The notes: generated from the sequence alone by a model not told the origin. A stretch of 46,990 nt of DNA from Wenzhouxiangella sp. (GCA_007123575.1 SKKV01000123.1:1-46990); one strand, 5' to 3'. Shown: positions 33,901 through 41,604, counted from the stretch's first letter. Made by a program: numbers and translations.

Positions 33901-34452
33901 TTCGAACAGAACCTGCAGACTTATGCAGATACCGGTTCCTCGCCCTGGCGTTGGCGGCCGCCCAGGCCGGGCGCGCCCAGCCTGTCTGGAGAGAGTATCC
34001 GTCAGTTTGAAAATGCACGCCGCATCCGTGATGCCTTCTTCCCGGAAGGGGGGCAGCGGCCGATCGTTCAGCTTGATCTCCGCCCGGAGGAGATGGACCA
34101 GGCGATTAATCGTCTGACCCTGCGGATTGGGGATCAGTCAGTGGAGTACTTCCACGGACCGGTCCGGTTTACCACCGTACGCTGGCCTGATCCAAGCGGG
34201 GCTACAGGTGTCCGTCTGCAGTTCGATCCACCTGCAGTCAGCGGGCGCTCGGCGGCATCGGCTGATGGTCCATGGGCCCTGTTTCGGTTCTTTGAGCAGT
34301 TCCGTACCCAGACTGGAGCGACGCCAGAGAGCATGTACGTAGACTTCGAAATGGCCGGTCGTCACGCGCGCTACCTGGTCCGATCGCATGCGTTGGTCAA
34401 TCCGTTGACTACGGACTTGATCCAACGTTTTCAATGCCCGTCGGCGCTGTAG
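30907..34452 (+). CDS. tssM: T6SS membrane complex protein TssM (IcmF)
   Basis: TssM spans the inner membrane and periplasm and contacts TssJ. Two membrane helices occur near residues 8-30 and 41-57, a cytoplasmic NTPase-like domain follows with Walker A GPPGAGKT at 128-135 and DTAGRYTTQDSD as the switch region, and a third helix lies at about 439-462 (LLQWGTVAASVLVLVTAVSLW). The remaining 700 residues are periplasmic and end with the C-terminal beta domain (FRFFEQFRTQTGATPE). The Walker A is intact, unlike in some TssM proteins, so nucleotide binding is possible. Length 1181 is typical. Confidence 0.97.
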   Translation: MRAFLRHVLIPLIAITAISLVIWFAGPLISFAGWVPLEHPYWRIALIVLLYLWWIIKKTRAWMIGRRYNEELAQQVIEAEPETDRSAEEVQLLRERLQEALEVLKKAKLGGKGENKRLYQIPWYLIIGPPGAGKTTALVNSGLKFPLAERFGVEALKGVGGTRHCDWWFTNEAVLIDTAGRYTTQDSDRERDAGAWKGFLSLLKRYRKRQPINGAMVAISISDLLTGTESERRAHAQAVRSRLQELQSELGVRFPVYLMFTKCDLLAGFNEFFDDLGRNEREQVWGFTVDLDQSRQGNAVEQIGEEFELLCQRLGQQVVDKLQHERAEPRRQAIYAFPQQFAALKPLLDDFMSEAFSPTRYEQELMLRGCYFTSATQEGTPIDRVMGALSRSFGVGSMAGPAAAGRGQSFFLTRLLTEVIFPEAALAGVDARGEQRRKLLQWGTVAASVLVLVTAVSLWSFSFIHNRGLVEAMDEASDQMRLNLHRIEGQPADLPEMIFLLNQLRDLPHGYAERDQRPPRRAGFGLYQGEKMGQEARRAYIRLLHNMLLPQLIYRAEDRLRHSADAPEFLYESLKVYLMMDRPRRYDAEIVDLWYQFDLERFPPEGLTLDEREALSLHVQALANNMQVPIQFELDEYLIADTRAVLRALPMARRALQRLEIEAEYSRDVRAFRVSENAGPQAELVFQRSSGRSLDEGINGLYTYAGYHLVLRPQIRDIVNELLGETWVLADEPRSRLDDVREVSRLVDEVRELYFREFVRQWENLLGDLEIVGFANTNDAVRVLRAASGTQSPIRWLLGAVADETQLSRTDDEGGGLQPYRDAAARGAQRRLTRMLPREAREVARQGGRGATTDPAAVVEDRFRALVRLAGDGDLGSDWPIDQPLNTLGRLAITFEDSARGVAAGLGTTADLTRSLREEALRLPDPVSEWLGSFSVGIVQLTAADTRSRVQRQWASQVLPTCRELTGQRYPFRAGASQDLSLQEFGRLFGHGGLLDQFFEQNLQTYADTGSSPWRWRPPRPGAPSLSGESIRQFENARRIRDAFFPEGGQRPIVQLDLRPEEMDQAINRLTLRIGDQSVEYFHGPVRFTTVRWPDPSGATGVRLQFDPPAVSGRSAASADGPWALFRFFEQFRTQTGATPESMYVDFEMAGRHARYLVRSHALVNPLTTDLIQRFQCPSAL

Positions 34453-34501
34453 CGATTTGCTACCGCGCCGATTGGTTAAGTGTTAGGTAAGGAATGAGGG
34501 A

Positions 34502-35275
34502 ATGACGCCAAGCTCCGGTTGTTACGGAAAAATCCCGCGGGTAGGTGATTTCATTACCCGCTTCCTGCCGGGTAGCGTAGTCGCCAACTGGGACGAGTGG
34601 CTGCAGGAGGGAATCAGTGCAAGCCGCGAGACGCTAAACGATGGCTGGATTGACTACTACATAGTCAGCCCAATCTGGAATTTCGCCGTCGGTCCGGGGA
34701 CGCTGGATCAGTCGACCTGGCTGGGTGTGCTTATTCCCAGCGTCGACAGGGTCGGTCGCTATTTTCCCTTTTCAGTCATGGTCAATGCGGGCGACCATCC
34801 GCCAATCAGCGCAATGGCTCGCTGGCAGCCCTGGTTTGAAGCAGCGCAAGGCTTGGCGCTGGAGTGCCTGGGCGATGAGTTTGAGCCAGAGACGCTGGAA
34901 GGGCGCCTTGCCGAGTTGCCGCTGGCACGGCGATCCTCACCGGTGCGCAAGCGCGACGAAAATTGGATCGGTTTGAATAATACCGCCTGCCACTATCGGC
35001 TCGGCAGCGAGCTCGGTATGACCGAACTGTTGGGCGTGCTGGCTGACGATGCCTTCGCAGAGTTGATGCCGGCGGTGTCGATTTGGTGGACAGAGGGCTC
35101 GGATCGGGTGCCAGCCACGTTGCTGCTGGCCGACGGGATGCCGCCGGCCAGCGCCTATGCTGCGTTGCTGGACGGTAGCTTTGTCGATGGTGGATGGCCC
35201 CTGGCAGGGCTGGTGGGGAAGGAAGGGCGCGAATTTGCGCCTGGCCTGGCGCCGGCCGACGATGACCTCTCCTGA
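34502..35275 (+). CDS. tagF: T6SS-associated protein TagF
   Basis: TagF is a post-translational repressor of T6SS; in P. aeruginosa it blocks firing independently of the phosphorylation switch, and in other species it acts on Fha. The family N-terminus is plain: GCYGKIPRVGDFITRFLP and WDEWLQEGISASRE, then GVLIPSVDRVGRYFPFSV. 257 residues with no membrane segment. The AAGGA ribosome site lies 9 bases upstream. The last 14 bases overlap pppA; in some bacteria the two are one fused protein. Confidence 0.94.
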   Translation: MTPSSGCYGKIPRVGDFITRFLPGSVVANWDEWLQEGISASRETLNDGWIDYYIVSPIWNFAVGPGTLDQSTWLGVLIPSVDRVGRYFPFSVMVNAGDHPPISAMARWQPWFEAAQGLALECLGDEFEPETLEGRLAELPLARRSSPVRKRDENWIGLNNTACHYRLGSELGMTELLGVLADDAFAELMPAVSIWWTEGSDRVPATLLLADGMPPASAYAALLDGSFVDGGWPLAGLVGKEGREFAPGLAPADDDLS

Positions 35276-36026
35276 GCAGTCGAACATCGCCGTGGAAAGC
35301 AGTGCCTTCACTCACCAGGGCTACTACCGCGAGCGCAACGAAGACGCGCTGCTGGAACAGGCCGAACGCGGTCTGTGGGCGGTTTGCGATGGCATGGGCG
35401 GACACGAGGCCGGCGATGTTGCGTCGCAATGGATTGTTCGCCAACTTGGAAGCGTTGATCTTTCCGATCGCTTGAGTGAATCGGTTCGGAACATCAAGAG
35501 ATGTCTGCTCGACTGCAATCGATACCTGTGGGGTTATTCCAGAACGAACCAACTTGGGCAGATCGGGGCGACGGTCGTTGTGCTGCTGCTGCAATCAGGG
35601 CGAGCCGTGGTCATCTGGGCCGGTGATAGCCGCGTTTACCGACTGCGCAACCGCGTGTTTCGACAAGTAACAGAGGACCACAGCTATGCCCAGGAGGTAG
35701 CAAAGGCCACCGGTCAACCGCCTGACTACTCGCGCCCCGGCAACGAGGCAATCACACGAGCCATTGGTGCCTGCGAGAGCGTCGCTCTGGATTCGCTGGT
35801 AATGGAGGGCAGGCCGGGGGACGGCTGGCTGTTGTGCTCGGACGGTGTCAGCGGTTCGGTCAGCAGAGATCGCCTCGAAGAATTGCTACGGCACGATCAT
35901 TCGCCGGCCGAGACGATCGTGGACGAAGCCCTGCAGAACGGCTCGCGGGATAACTGCACTGCTATCTGCGTGCGGGTTCAAGGGTCCCACTTTAGCGCCC
36001 CTTCGTCATCAACAGAATACATGTAA
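35262..36026 (+). CDS. pppA: T6SS PP2C-type serine/threonine phosphatase PppA
   Basis: PppA removes the phosphate that PpkA places on Fha and so resets the machine. All PP2C metal-binding motifs are present: RNEDALL (Asp28), CDGMGGHEAGD (Asp43-Gly44), AGDSRVYRLR, LLCSDGVSG and SRDNCTAI. I chose ATG 35262 (254 residues), inside the end of tagF; an open frame extends further upstream but is antisense to the family alignment and overlaps tagF. The last 49 bases are shared with the small gene on the opposite strand. The matching kinase gene is not in the window. Confidence 0.94.
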   Translation: MTSPEQSNIAVESSAFTHQGYYRERNEDALLEQAERGLWAVCDGMGGHEAGDVASQWIVRQLGSVDLSDRLSESVRNIKRCLLDCNRYLWGYSRTNQLGQIGATVVVLLLQSGRAVVIWAGDSRVYRLRNRVFRQVTEDHSYAQEVAKATGQPPDYSRPGNEAITRAIGACESVALDSLVMEGRPGDGWLLCSDGVSGSVSRDRLEELLRHDHSPAETIVDEALQNGSRDNCTAICVRVQGSHFSAPSSSTEYM

Positions 36027-36244
36027 AAACCCTCCCAGTCGCTGCCGTCGTGAATGATCACTTTGCTGAACGTCATGAATCGGGCCTTGGCGAATTCCTC
36101 CATCATCGGCTCGCTCATTCGTCTCTCTTTCAGGTACGACCGCCAGGCGTCCTTGTCCATCGGCTCGATTTTCTGGCCGCCGTCGGAGGCGCTCTGCAAC
36201 GCCCCAAGAAAGCTCCAGAATTCGACTTCCTTGATTCTAGGCAT
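35978..36244 (-). CDS. Small conserved-looking protein of unknown function, antisense in the T6SS cluster
   Basis: I do not recognise this 88-residue product. It begins MPRIKEVEFWSFLGALQSAS, then has DKDAWRSYLKERRMSEPMMEEFAKARFM and a C-terminal beta-like part (SKVIIHDGSDWEGFYMYSVDDEG). It has a strongly aromatic and acidic composition, no signal peptide and no membrane segment, so it should be cytoplasmic. Third codon positions are GC-rich, as in true genes here. A promoter-like sequence lies just upstream. A TTG at 36259 would add five residues. Its 3' end overlaps pppA tail to tail by 49 bases. It could be a T6SS regulator, an immunity-like protein or an unrelated insert; I have no basis to choose. 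Confidence 0.65.
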   Translation of the reverse strand: MPRIKEVEFWSFLGALQSASDGGQKIEPMDKDAWRSYLKERRMSEPMMEEFAKARFMTFSKVIIHDGSDWEGFYMYSVDDEGALKWDP

Positions 36245-36272
36245 CCGTTTTTTTTCCAATGAACTTGGCCGA

Positions 36273-36301
36273 ATTCTATCCCGGTTTCCGTTTTATTTCA
36301 T
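36273..36301 (-). promoter_or_regulatory. Promoter candidate of the small antisense gene
   Basis: On the - strand ATGAAA (36301-36296), a 17-base spacer and TAGAAT (36278-36273) precede the ATG at 36244 by about 28 bases. TAGAAT matches the -10 consensus at five of six positions and ATGAAA the -35 at four of six. Confidence 0.45.
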
Positions 36302-36380
36302 TGAGGGATGCTTGAATAGCGCCGAATGGTGCCGGACAAGTTTTCGCCAAGGGACCAATCGGGCGGTATTGCCCACTATT

Positions 36381-36410
36381 TTGCTTGTAGTCGAAACCAT
36401 GGTGTATGAT
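36381..36410 (+). promoter_or_regulatory. Promoter candidate of the tssA operon
   Basis: TTGCTT (36381-36386), an 18-base spacer and TATGAT (36405-36410) lie 38 bases before the tssA ATG. A dyad GGGC-GGTATT-GCCC at 36361-36374 sits just upstream of the -35 box. The region 36302-36380 between the two divergent promoter candidates has no coding signal and may be the control region of the second block. Confidence 0.5.
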
Positions 36411-36448
36411 CCGGTGATTATCAGAGATTGCAGCGGGGTAAGCTCCAG

Positions 36449-37495
36449 ATGAGCGCAATACTGGACATTGAGCGGATGCTCAAACCGGTTTCGGAGGAGA
36501 GTCCCTGCGGTGAGAATCTCGATGATTTCGTGTTCACCCCCGAGTTTGGGGAGTTGCAGCGCTTGGCTCAGGGCCGCGAAGAGCACGTTATGGGCGACGA
36601 AGTTATCCCGGCCGAAGAGCCCGATTGGCGGGCGGTGCTTGACCAGGGCCAGAAGCTATTCGACCAGGCCAAGTCCTTGCGTGTCGCGGTCCTGGTTACC
36701 AAGGCGGCAACTGCCCGGTCAGGTTTGGCTGGCCTGGCGTCTTCGCTGAATCTGGTCCGATTGCTGCTTGAAACCTTCTGGGACTCGATTGAGCCTCTGA
36801 TCGAAGAGGATGGCGACGCCTCAGAGCGTATGCGTACGCTCAGCGAACTAGATACTCCGCTGGGCTTTATCCAGATGACGCGACGCTGCGAGCTGGTGGC
36901 ATCGCAGGCGATCGGGCGCTTCACGATACGCGACTATTTGATTGCCACCGATCATCTTGAGGTCCCGGCCGGTGAATCCGCGCCAGAGCTCGCCACCATT
37001 AACCAGGCATTTATGGATGTCGAGGTCGAAACGCTCAAGGAAACGCTGGGCTATCTCGACCAGGCCATTGAACATGCCACTGTCATCGAAGCAGACTATA
37101 ACGAGAAAGTATCGGCGGCTGACCAGTTGTCGCTGGCCGAAATCGTCCGCCTGTGCCGCGATGTGCGGCCCGCCGTGCAAGAAGCGCTGGAACGGCGCGG
37201 CATCGTCGCTGCTGGCGCGGGCGAGGCGGCTGCCGCAGCGGCTGCGCCGGAAGGGCAGGTCGCCCCGCCGCCAGCGGCGGCACCCGGTGAAATCAATAGC
37301 CGCGATGACGTGATCAAGGCCTTGGATCGGATCAGTGAATATTTCAACAAGAATGAGCCATCCAGCCCGGTGCCGCTTTTGATGCAGCGAGCCAAGCGAT
37401 TGGTCTCTCAAGATTTCATGTCCATTCTCAAGGATCTCGCCCCCGACGGTCTCAAACAGATCGAGATGATCTCGGGGAGCAAGAAGGAAAAGTAG
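36449..37495 (+). CDS. tssA: T6SS assembly protein TssA
   Basis: TssA primes sheath and tube polymerisation and caps the growing end. The ImpA N-terminal domain is clear: MLKPVSEESPCGENLDD and EPDWRAVLDQGQKLFDQAKSLR. A helical middle follows; an Ala/Pro-rich linker (near 258-285, AAAAAAPEG...PPPAAAPG) leads to the C-terminal helical domain starting DDVIKALDRISEYFNKNEPSSPVP. At 348 residues it is of the short TssA1 type. ATG 36449 has GGGGTAAG upstream; the frame is open 21 bases further. First gene of the second T6SS block. Confidence 0.94.
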   Translation: MSAILDIERMLKPVSEESPCGENLDDFVFTPEFGELQRLAQGREEHVMGDEVIPAEEPDWRAVLDQGQKLFDQAKSLRVAVLVTKAATARSGLAGLASSLNLVRLLLETFWDSIEPLIEEDGDASERMRTLSELDTPLGFIQMTRRCELVASQAIGRFTIRDYLIATDHLEVPAGESAPELATINQAFMDVEVETLKETLGYLDQAIEHATVIEADYNEKVSAADQLSLAEIVRLCRDVRPAVQEALERRGIVAAGAGEAAAAAAAPEGQVAPPPAAAPGEINSRDDVIKALDRISEYFNKNEPSSPVPLLMQRAKRLVSQDFMSILKDLAPDGLKQIEMISGSKKEK

Positions 37496-37552
37496 GCAAC
37501 CAACCCAGGCCGAGCCTTCGTGCGCTCGGCAAAATGACTAAGGAGCGAGACA

Positions 37553-38077
37553 GTGGCCAAGGAGAGCAGACAGAAATTCATCGCGCGCAATCGCGCGCCG
37601 CGAGTTCAGATTGAATACGACGTGGAACTTTACGGTGCTGAAAAGAAAATGCATATCCCCTTTGTCATGGGCATCATGGCAGATCTGGCCGGCAAGCAGG
37701 AAGACCCATTACCGCCCATCGAGCAGCGCAAGTTTCTCGAGTTCGACATGGACAATTTCGATGACCGGATGAAGGCGATGAAGCCGCGCGCTGCCTTCCG
37801 AGTCAACAATACCCTAAGCGATGACGGTGGCGAGCTCAGCGTCGACCTCACCTTTGAAAGTATGGATGATTTCTCCCCTGCGGCCGTGGCCCGCAAGGTC
37901 GAGCCCCTTCGCAAGCTGCTTGAGGCGCGCACCCAGTTGGCCAACCTGGTCACCTACATGGATGGTAAGGCGGGTGCCGAAGAGCTTGTTTCGAAGGCAA
38001 TTAATGATCCGGAACTGCTGAAGTCGCTGACTTCGGCACCGAACCCGGATGACAAGAAAGATAGCGAGGAGGGCTGA
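37553..38077 (+). CDS. tssB: T6SS contractile sheath small subunit TssB
   Basis: TssB (VipA) forms the contractile sheath with TssC. The start is GTG, with AAGGAGCGAG just before it. Family marks are RAPRVQIEYDVELYGAEKKMHIPFVMGIMADL (split over residues 14-45), ERKFLEFD-like EQRKFLEFDMDNFDDRM, and LTFESMDDFSPAAVA. The 174-residue length is normal. tssC starts three bases after the stop. Confidence 0.97.
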   Translation: MAKESRQKFIARNRAPRVQIEYDVELYGAEKKMHIPFVMGIMADLAGKQEDPLPPIEQRKFLEFDMDNFDDRMKAMKPRAAFRVNNTLSDDGGELSVDLTFESMDDFSPAAVARKVEPLRKLLEARTQLANLVTYMDGKAGAEELVSKAINDPELLKSLTSAPNPDDKKDSEEG

Positions 38078-38080
38078 GTC

Positions 38081-39577
38081 ATGGCGCAGGAAAAGGAACA
38101 AGCGCAAGCGCAGGCGACGGAACAGGTTGCCGAGCAGGACGATTTCAGCGCGCTGTTGCAAAAGGAGTTTCGGCCGAAAAGTGCGCGGGCCAAGAATGAG
38201 GTCGAGACGGCGGTCAAGATTCTCGCCGAGCACGTGCTCGAAGGGGTCGCCCTGGTCTCGGACGACGCTGTCACGACGATCAATGCACTGGTTGCGGAAA
38301 TTGATCGCCGTTTGACCGAGCAGGTCAATGAAATCATCCATCACGAGGAGTTTCAGCAGCTTGAGGGATCCTGGCGTGGGTTGCACTACCACGTCATGAA
38401 TACTGAAACCGATGAGCAGCTCAAGATCAGGGTAATGAACGTCGGCAAAGACGAGCTGGCAAAAATGTTCAAGCGTTATCCCGGTGCGTCTTGGGATCAA
38501 AGCCCGCTGTTCAAGAAGATCTACGAAGAAGAGTATGGCCAACTGGGCGGTGCCCCGTTTGGTTGTCTGGTCGGCGACTACACCTTCGACCACAACGCCA
38601 AGGATGTCGCTATTCTCAACGGCATGGCCCAGATTGCGGCCGCCGCGCACGCGCCATTTCTGGCCGCGGCAGGGCCCAACCTGCTGCAGATGGACTCATG
38701 GAATGAACTGGCCAATCCGCGTGATCTGGCCAAGATCACGTCGACCCCCGAATACGCTGCCTGGAAATCGCTGCGAGAGTCGGAGGACTCACGCTACCTA
38801 GGCCTGACCATGCCGCGATTCCTGGCGCGTCTGCCCTATGGCTCCAAGACCGATCCGGTTGAAGATTTCAATTTTGAAGAAGACACCGAAGGTGCGGATT
38901 CCGGAAAGTATTGCTGGGCCAACTCTGCCTATGCCATGGCAACCAACGTAACCGGGGCATTCAAGAAGTATGGGTGGTGTACGCGCATTCGGGGCGTCGA
39001 ATCTGGTGGGGCCGTTGAAGGATTGCCGACCCATACCTTCCCAACTGATGACGGCGGGGTGGACATGAAGTGTCCGACCGAGATTGCGATCAGCGATCGT
39101 CGAGAAGCCGAACTCGCCAAGATCGGTTTGATGCCGCTGATCCATCGCAAGAACACTGACTTTGCCGCCTTCATCGGTGCCCAGTCGCTGCAGCAGCCGG
39201 CGCAATATGATGACCCGGATGCAACCGCCAACGCCAACCTGTCGGCGCGCTTGCCCTACCTGTTTGCCTGTTGCCGTTTCGCGCATTACCTGAAATGCAT
39301 TGTTCGCGACAAGATTGGTTCGTTCCGTGAGCGTGAAGACATGGAGCGTTGGCTGTCGAAGTGGATCATGCAATATGTAGACGGGGATCCGGCTCACAGT
39401 TCCGAGGATACCAAGGCACGCAAGCCTCTGGCTGCAGCCGAGGTCAGAGTTCAGGAGGTTGAGGGCAATCCGGGATACTACACCTCGCAATTCTTCCTGC
39501 GCCCGCATTACCAGCTTGAAGGGCTGTCGGTCTCTCTGCGGCTGGTTTCCAAGTTGCCTTCGGCGAAGGGCCAGTAA
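38081..39577 (+). CDS. tssC: T6SS contractile sheath large subunit TssC
   Basis: TssC (VipB) makes most of the sheath. Typical features are LEGSWRGLHYHVMNTETDE, FGCLVGDYTFDH, the WNELANPRDLAKI segment, RFLARLPYG, and the closing LRPHYQLEGLSVSLRLVSKLP. Length 498 equals the family norm. GAGGAGGG upstream overlaps the end of tssB, so both subunits should be made together. A small stem-loop followed by TTTTTT covers its stop codon. Confidence 0.98.
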   Translation: MAQEKEQAQAQATEQVAEQDDFSALLQKEFRPKSARAKNEVETAVKILAEHVLEGVALVSDDAVTTINALVAEIDRRLTEQVNEIIHHEEFQQLEGSWRGLHYHVMNTETDEQLKIRVMNVGKDELAKMFKRYPGASWDQSPLFKKIYEEEYGQLGGAPFGCLVGDYTFDHNAKDVAILNGMAQIAAAAHAPFLAAAGPNLLQMDSWNELANPRDLAKITSTPEYAAWKSLRESEDSRYLGLTMPRFLARLPYGSKTDPVEDFNFEEDTEGADSGKYCWANSAYAMATNVTGAFKKYGWCTRIRGVESGGAVEGLPTHTFPTDDGGVDMKCPTEIAISDRREAELAKIGLMPLIHRKNTDFAAFIGAQSLQQPAQYDDPDATANANLSARLPYLFACCRFAHYLKCIVRDKIGSFREREDMERWLSKWIMQYVDGDPAHSSEDTKARKPLAAAEVRVQEVEGNPGYYTSQFFLRPHYQLEGLSVSLRLVSKLPSAKGQ

Positions 39578-39583
39578 TTTTTT
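39556..39583 (+). terminator. Weak terminator or attenuator candidate at the end of tssC
   Basis: GCCTTC (39556-39561), loop GGC, GAAGG(G)C (39565-39571) can pair over five or six bases; TTTTTT follows at 39578-39583 after six other bases. The stem is short and the gap long, so only partial termination is likely. Confidence 0.3.
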
Positions 39584-39661
39584 CGGTGGCGGGGTGCAGG
39601 GTCTCGCCGAATTGAACGCTCAAGCTTGTTGAGCAATGTCGTTAAATGAGGAGTAAGCACC

Positions 39662-40147
39662 ATGTCTGTAGACGCTTTTTTGAAATTCGGTAGCATTGAC
39701 GGAGATTCCAAGGTTGCCGGTCACGAAGATGAAATCGAAGTGCTTGGTTGGTCGTGGGGGGCACACCAGTCCGGGACAATGCATCGCGGTCGCGGTGGTG
39801 GTGCCGGTAAGGTTTCGGTACAGGACATCACGATCAACAAGTGGGTTGATCAGGCTACGCCAAATCTTTGGAAGCTTTGCTGCAATGGCAAGCATGAAGA
39901 TGAGGCCGTGCTCACCATTCGCAAGGCCGGTGGCGATTCTCCCGTGGAGTACCTGAAAATCACCATGGAAGAGGTGTTGATTTCCGACCTTCAAACCGGT
40001 TCAGGTGCGGGCGACGAAGATGTCACTGAAACAATCAGCTTGAACTTCGCCAAGTTCAAACTCGAGTACACGCCTCAGGAAGGTGATGGTACCCCGGGTG
40101 CGACCGTTGAAACAGGCTGGGACATTCGGGCCAACGAAGAAGGCTGA
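39662..40147 (+). CDS. hcp: T6SS tube protein Hcp (TssD)
   Basis: Hcp forms the hexameric rings of the inner tube and is also secreted; effectors can travel in its lumen. The 161-residue product starts MSVDAFLKFGSIDGDS and has EIEVLGWSWGAHQSG, VQDITINKWVDQATPNLWK and LNFAKFKLEY, all family marks. No C-terminal effector extension is present. A GAGGAGTAAG ribosome site is well placed. The 84-base gap before it holds a GCTCAA/TTGAGC hairpin at 39618-39634, and a strong hairpin follows the gene, so its message may be separately stabilised. Confidence 0.97.
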   Translation: MSVDAFLKFGSIDGDSKVAGHEDEIEVLGWSWGAHQSGTMHRGRGGGAGKVSVQDITINKWVDQATPNLWKLCCNGKHEDEAVLTIRKAGGDSPVEYLKITMEEVLISDLQTGSGAGDEDVTETISLNFAKFKLEYTPQEGDGTPGATVETGWDIRANEEG

Positions 40148-40170
40148 TTGGGTTCGTTGTCGCAATGATG

Positions 40171-40203
40171 ATGGGTCAGGGGCGGTTATCCGCCCCATGA
40201 CCC
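40171..40203 (+). other. Strong hairpin after hcp
   Basis: TGGGTCAGGGGCGG (40171-40184), loop TTAT, then CCGCCCC, a bulged A, and TGACCCA (40189-40203): 14 pairs with one bulge and no T-run. It ends 12 bases before tagJ. The expected effect is to stop 3'-to-5' exonucleases and raise hcp transcript level above the downstream genes. Confidence 0.7.
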
Positions 40204-40215
40204 AGAGGTATTGAC

Positions 40216-41091
40216 ATGGAGCAAGCTGAAGCGTTGCTTAAGGCCGGCGATCTGGACGGCTGCCTGAAGGAAGTGACTGCGCGTATTAGAGCCGACGGTG
40301 CCGCGATAGCACCGCGTGTTTTTCTGTTTCAATTATTCAGCGTGCTTGGCGAGTGGGAACGGGCGCGGCGTCAGTTATATGTGTTGAAAGATATGGATGC
40401 CGGCACGATTCCCATGTTCGAGGTCTACGACGCTGTCATTCAGTGTGAGCACATGCGGAGCGCAGTATTTGACGGTAAGCGCAGCCCGCTGATGTTTGGC
40501 CAGCCGTCTGAATGGCTTGCCAACCTGGCCGCCGCGCTGGTTGCACTTGCCGAGGGCAAGAAAGACGAAGCGGAGCGGCTACGTGATTCGGCGTTCGAGG
40601 CAGCACCCGCGGTGCCGGGCCAGATCAATGGCGAAGCGTTCGAGTGGCTGGCCGATGCGGATGGAAGGTTGGGTCCGGTTCTCGAGGTGTTTCTCAAAGG
40701 CCAGTATTACTGGGTTCCGTTTCACGCCGTGGCGAGTATCAGCATCGAACCGCCGGCCGATCTTCGGGACCTGGTTTGGACGCCGGCGGAATTCCGCTGG
40801 GCCAATGGCGGCGAAGCGGTTGGCTTCATCCCGACACGCTATCCCGGCACCGAGGCTGGCAATGACAGCCGTCTTAAGCTGTCTCGGCTTACCGAGTGGG
40901 CCGAGGCCGGTAACGATTTGGTCTTGGGGTCAGGTCAGCGTGTCCTGGTTACCGACCAGAACGACTATCCGTTACTGAGTGTCGAGAAGGTCACGCTGGA
41001 GGTGCCAGCCTGCGACGCGGACGCCGGCGATTTGCCGGACGCCAAACCGATTGATTCAGCGAAGCCAACCGACGAGGGTCGAGATGGCTGA
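40216..41091 (+). CDS. tagJ: T6SS accessory protein TagJ (ImpE/HsiE)
   Basis: TagJ binds TssB/ClpV in the HSI-I class of T6SS and helps sheath handling. The 291-residue protein begins with TPR-like helices (MEQAEALLKAGDLDGCLKEV, LFQLFSVLGEWERARRQL), and the C-terminal ImpE domain includes YYWVPFHAVASISIEPPADLRDLVW and GFIPTRYPGTE. Its presence sorts the cluster with the tagJ-containing T6SS class. It overlaps tssE by 8 bases. Confidence 0.93.
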   Translation: MEQAEALLKAGDLDGCLKEVTARIRADGAAIAPRVFLFQLFSVLGEWERARRQLYVLKDMDAGTIPMFEVYDAVIQCEHMRSAVFDGKRSPLMFGQPSEWLANLAAALVALAEGKKDEAERLRDSAFEAAPAVPGQINGEAFEWLADADGRLGPVLEVFLKGQYYWVPFHAVASISIEPPADLRDLVWTPAEFRWANGGEAVGFIPTRYPGTEAGNDSRLKLSRLTEWAEAGNDLVLGSGQRVLVTDQNDYPLLSVEKVTLEVPACDADAGDLPDAKPIDSAKPTDEGRDG

Positions 41092-41599
41092 GCTCACCTA
41101 TACCGAGCGGCTTCAACCTTCTTTGCTCGATCGCCTGACTGACGAGGCACCTGAGGAAAGGAATGAATCCCGTAACCGAAGGGTGATCAGCATGGCAAGG
41201 CTGCGGCGGCTGGTTCGGCGTGACCTGGCATGGTTGTTGAATTGCGGCCACATGGAGTCGTTGCAAGACCTGTCGGAATTTCCCGAGGTGCAGCGCTCGG
41301 TTTTGAATTTCGGACTTCCTGACCTGTCCGGATCCGCAGTGTCCGGGATGTCGGAGGATCAAATTGAGCGCATGGTCAAGAACGCCATTCTCACTTATGA
41401 ACCGCGAATTCTGCCAAACTCGGTGCGCATTCGTGCCAATGTTTCCCCCAGCGATTACAACCGAAACGCGATCGTCTTTGAAATTGTCGGTCAGCTCTGG
41501 GCGCAACCCATGCCGACTGAACTGTTTCTGAAAACGGAACTGGATATAGAAACCGGGGATATCAGCGTCATCGATTCTTCCGGGGGCAGCTCGCGCTGA
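41084..41599 (+). CDS. tssE: T6SS baseplate protein TssE
   Basis: TssE is the gp25-like wedge component that seeds sheath assembly. The 171-residue protein has QPSLLDRLTDEAPEE and the gp25 core around YEPRILPNSVRIRANVSP; the conserved EPR motif lies in TYEPRI. The start at 41084, inside the tagJ end, is preferred; the frame extends 105 bases upstream, but those codons overlap tagJ and look non-coding. It sits 5 bases before tssF. Confidence 0.94.
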   Translation: MAELTYTERLQPSLLDRLTDEAPEERNESRNRRVISMARLRRLVRRDLAWLLNCGHMESLQDLSEFPEVQRSVLNFGLPDLSGSAVSGMSEDQIERMVKNAILTYEPRILPNSVRIRANVSPSDYNRNAIVFEIVGQLWAQPMPTELFLKTELDIETGDISVIDSSGGSSR

Positions 41600-41604
41600 T
41601 CTGT

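Noticed and set aside
36248..36256. Run of eight T as an intrinsic terminator for pppA
   Set aside because: No hairpin of useful stability lies directly before it, and it is more than 200 bases after pppA, in the leader of the reverse gene.
39584..39661. A sigma-54 promoter before hcp
   Set aside because: TGGCGGG is present, but no TTGC element follows at the required distance.
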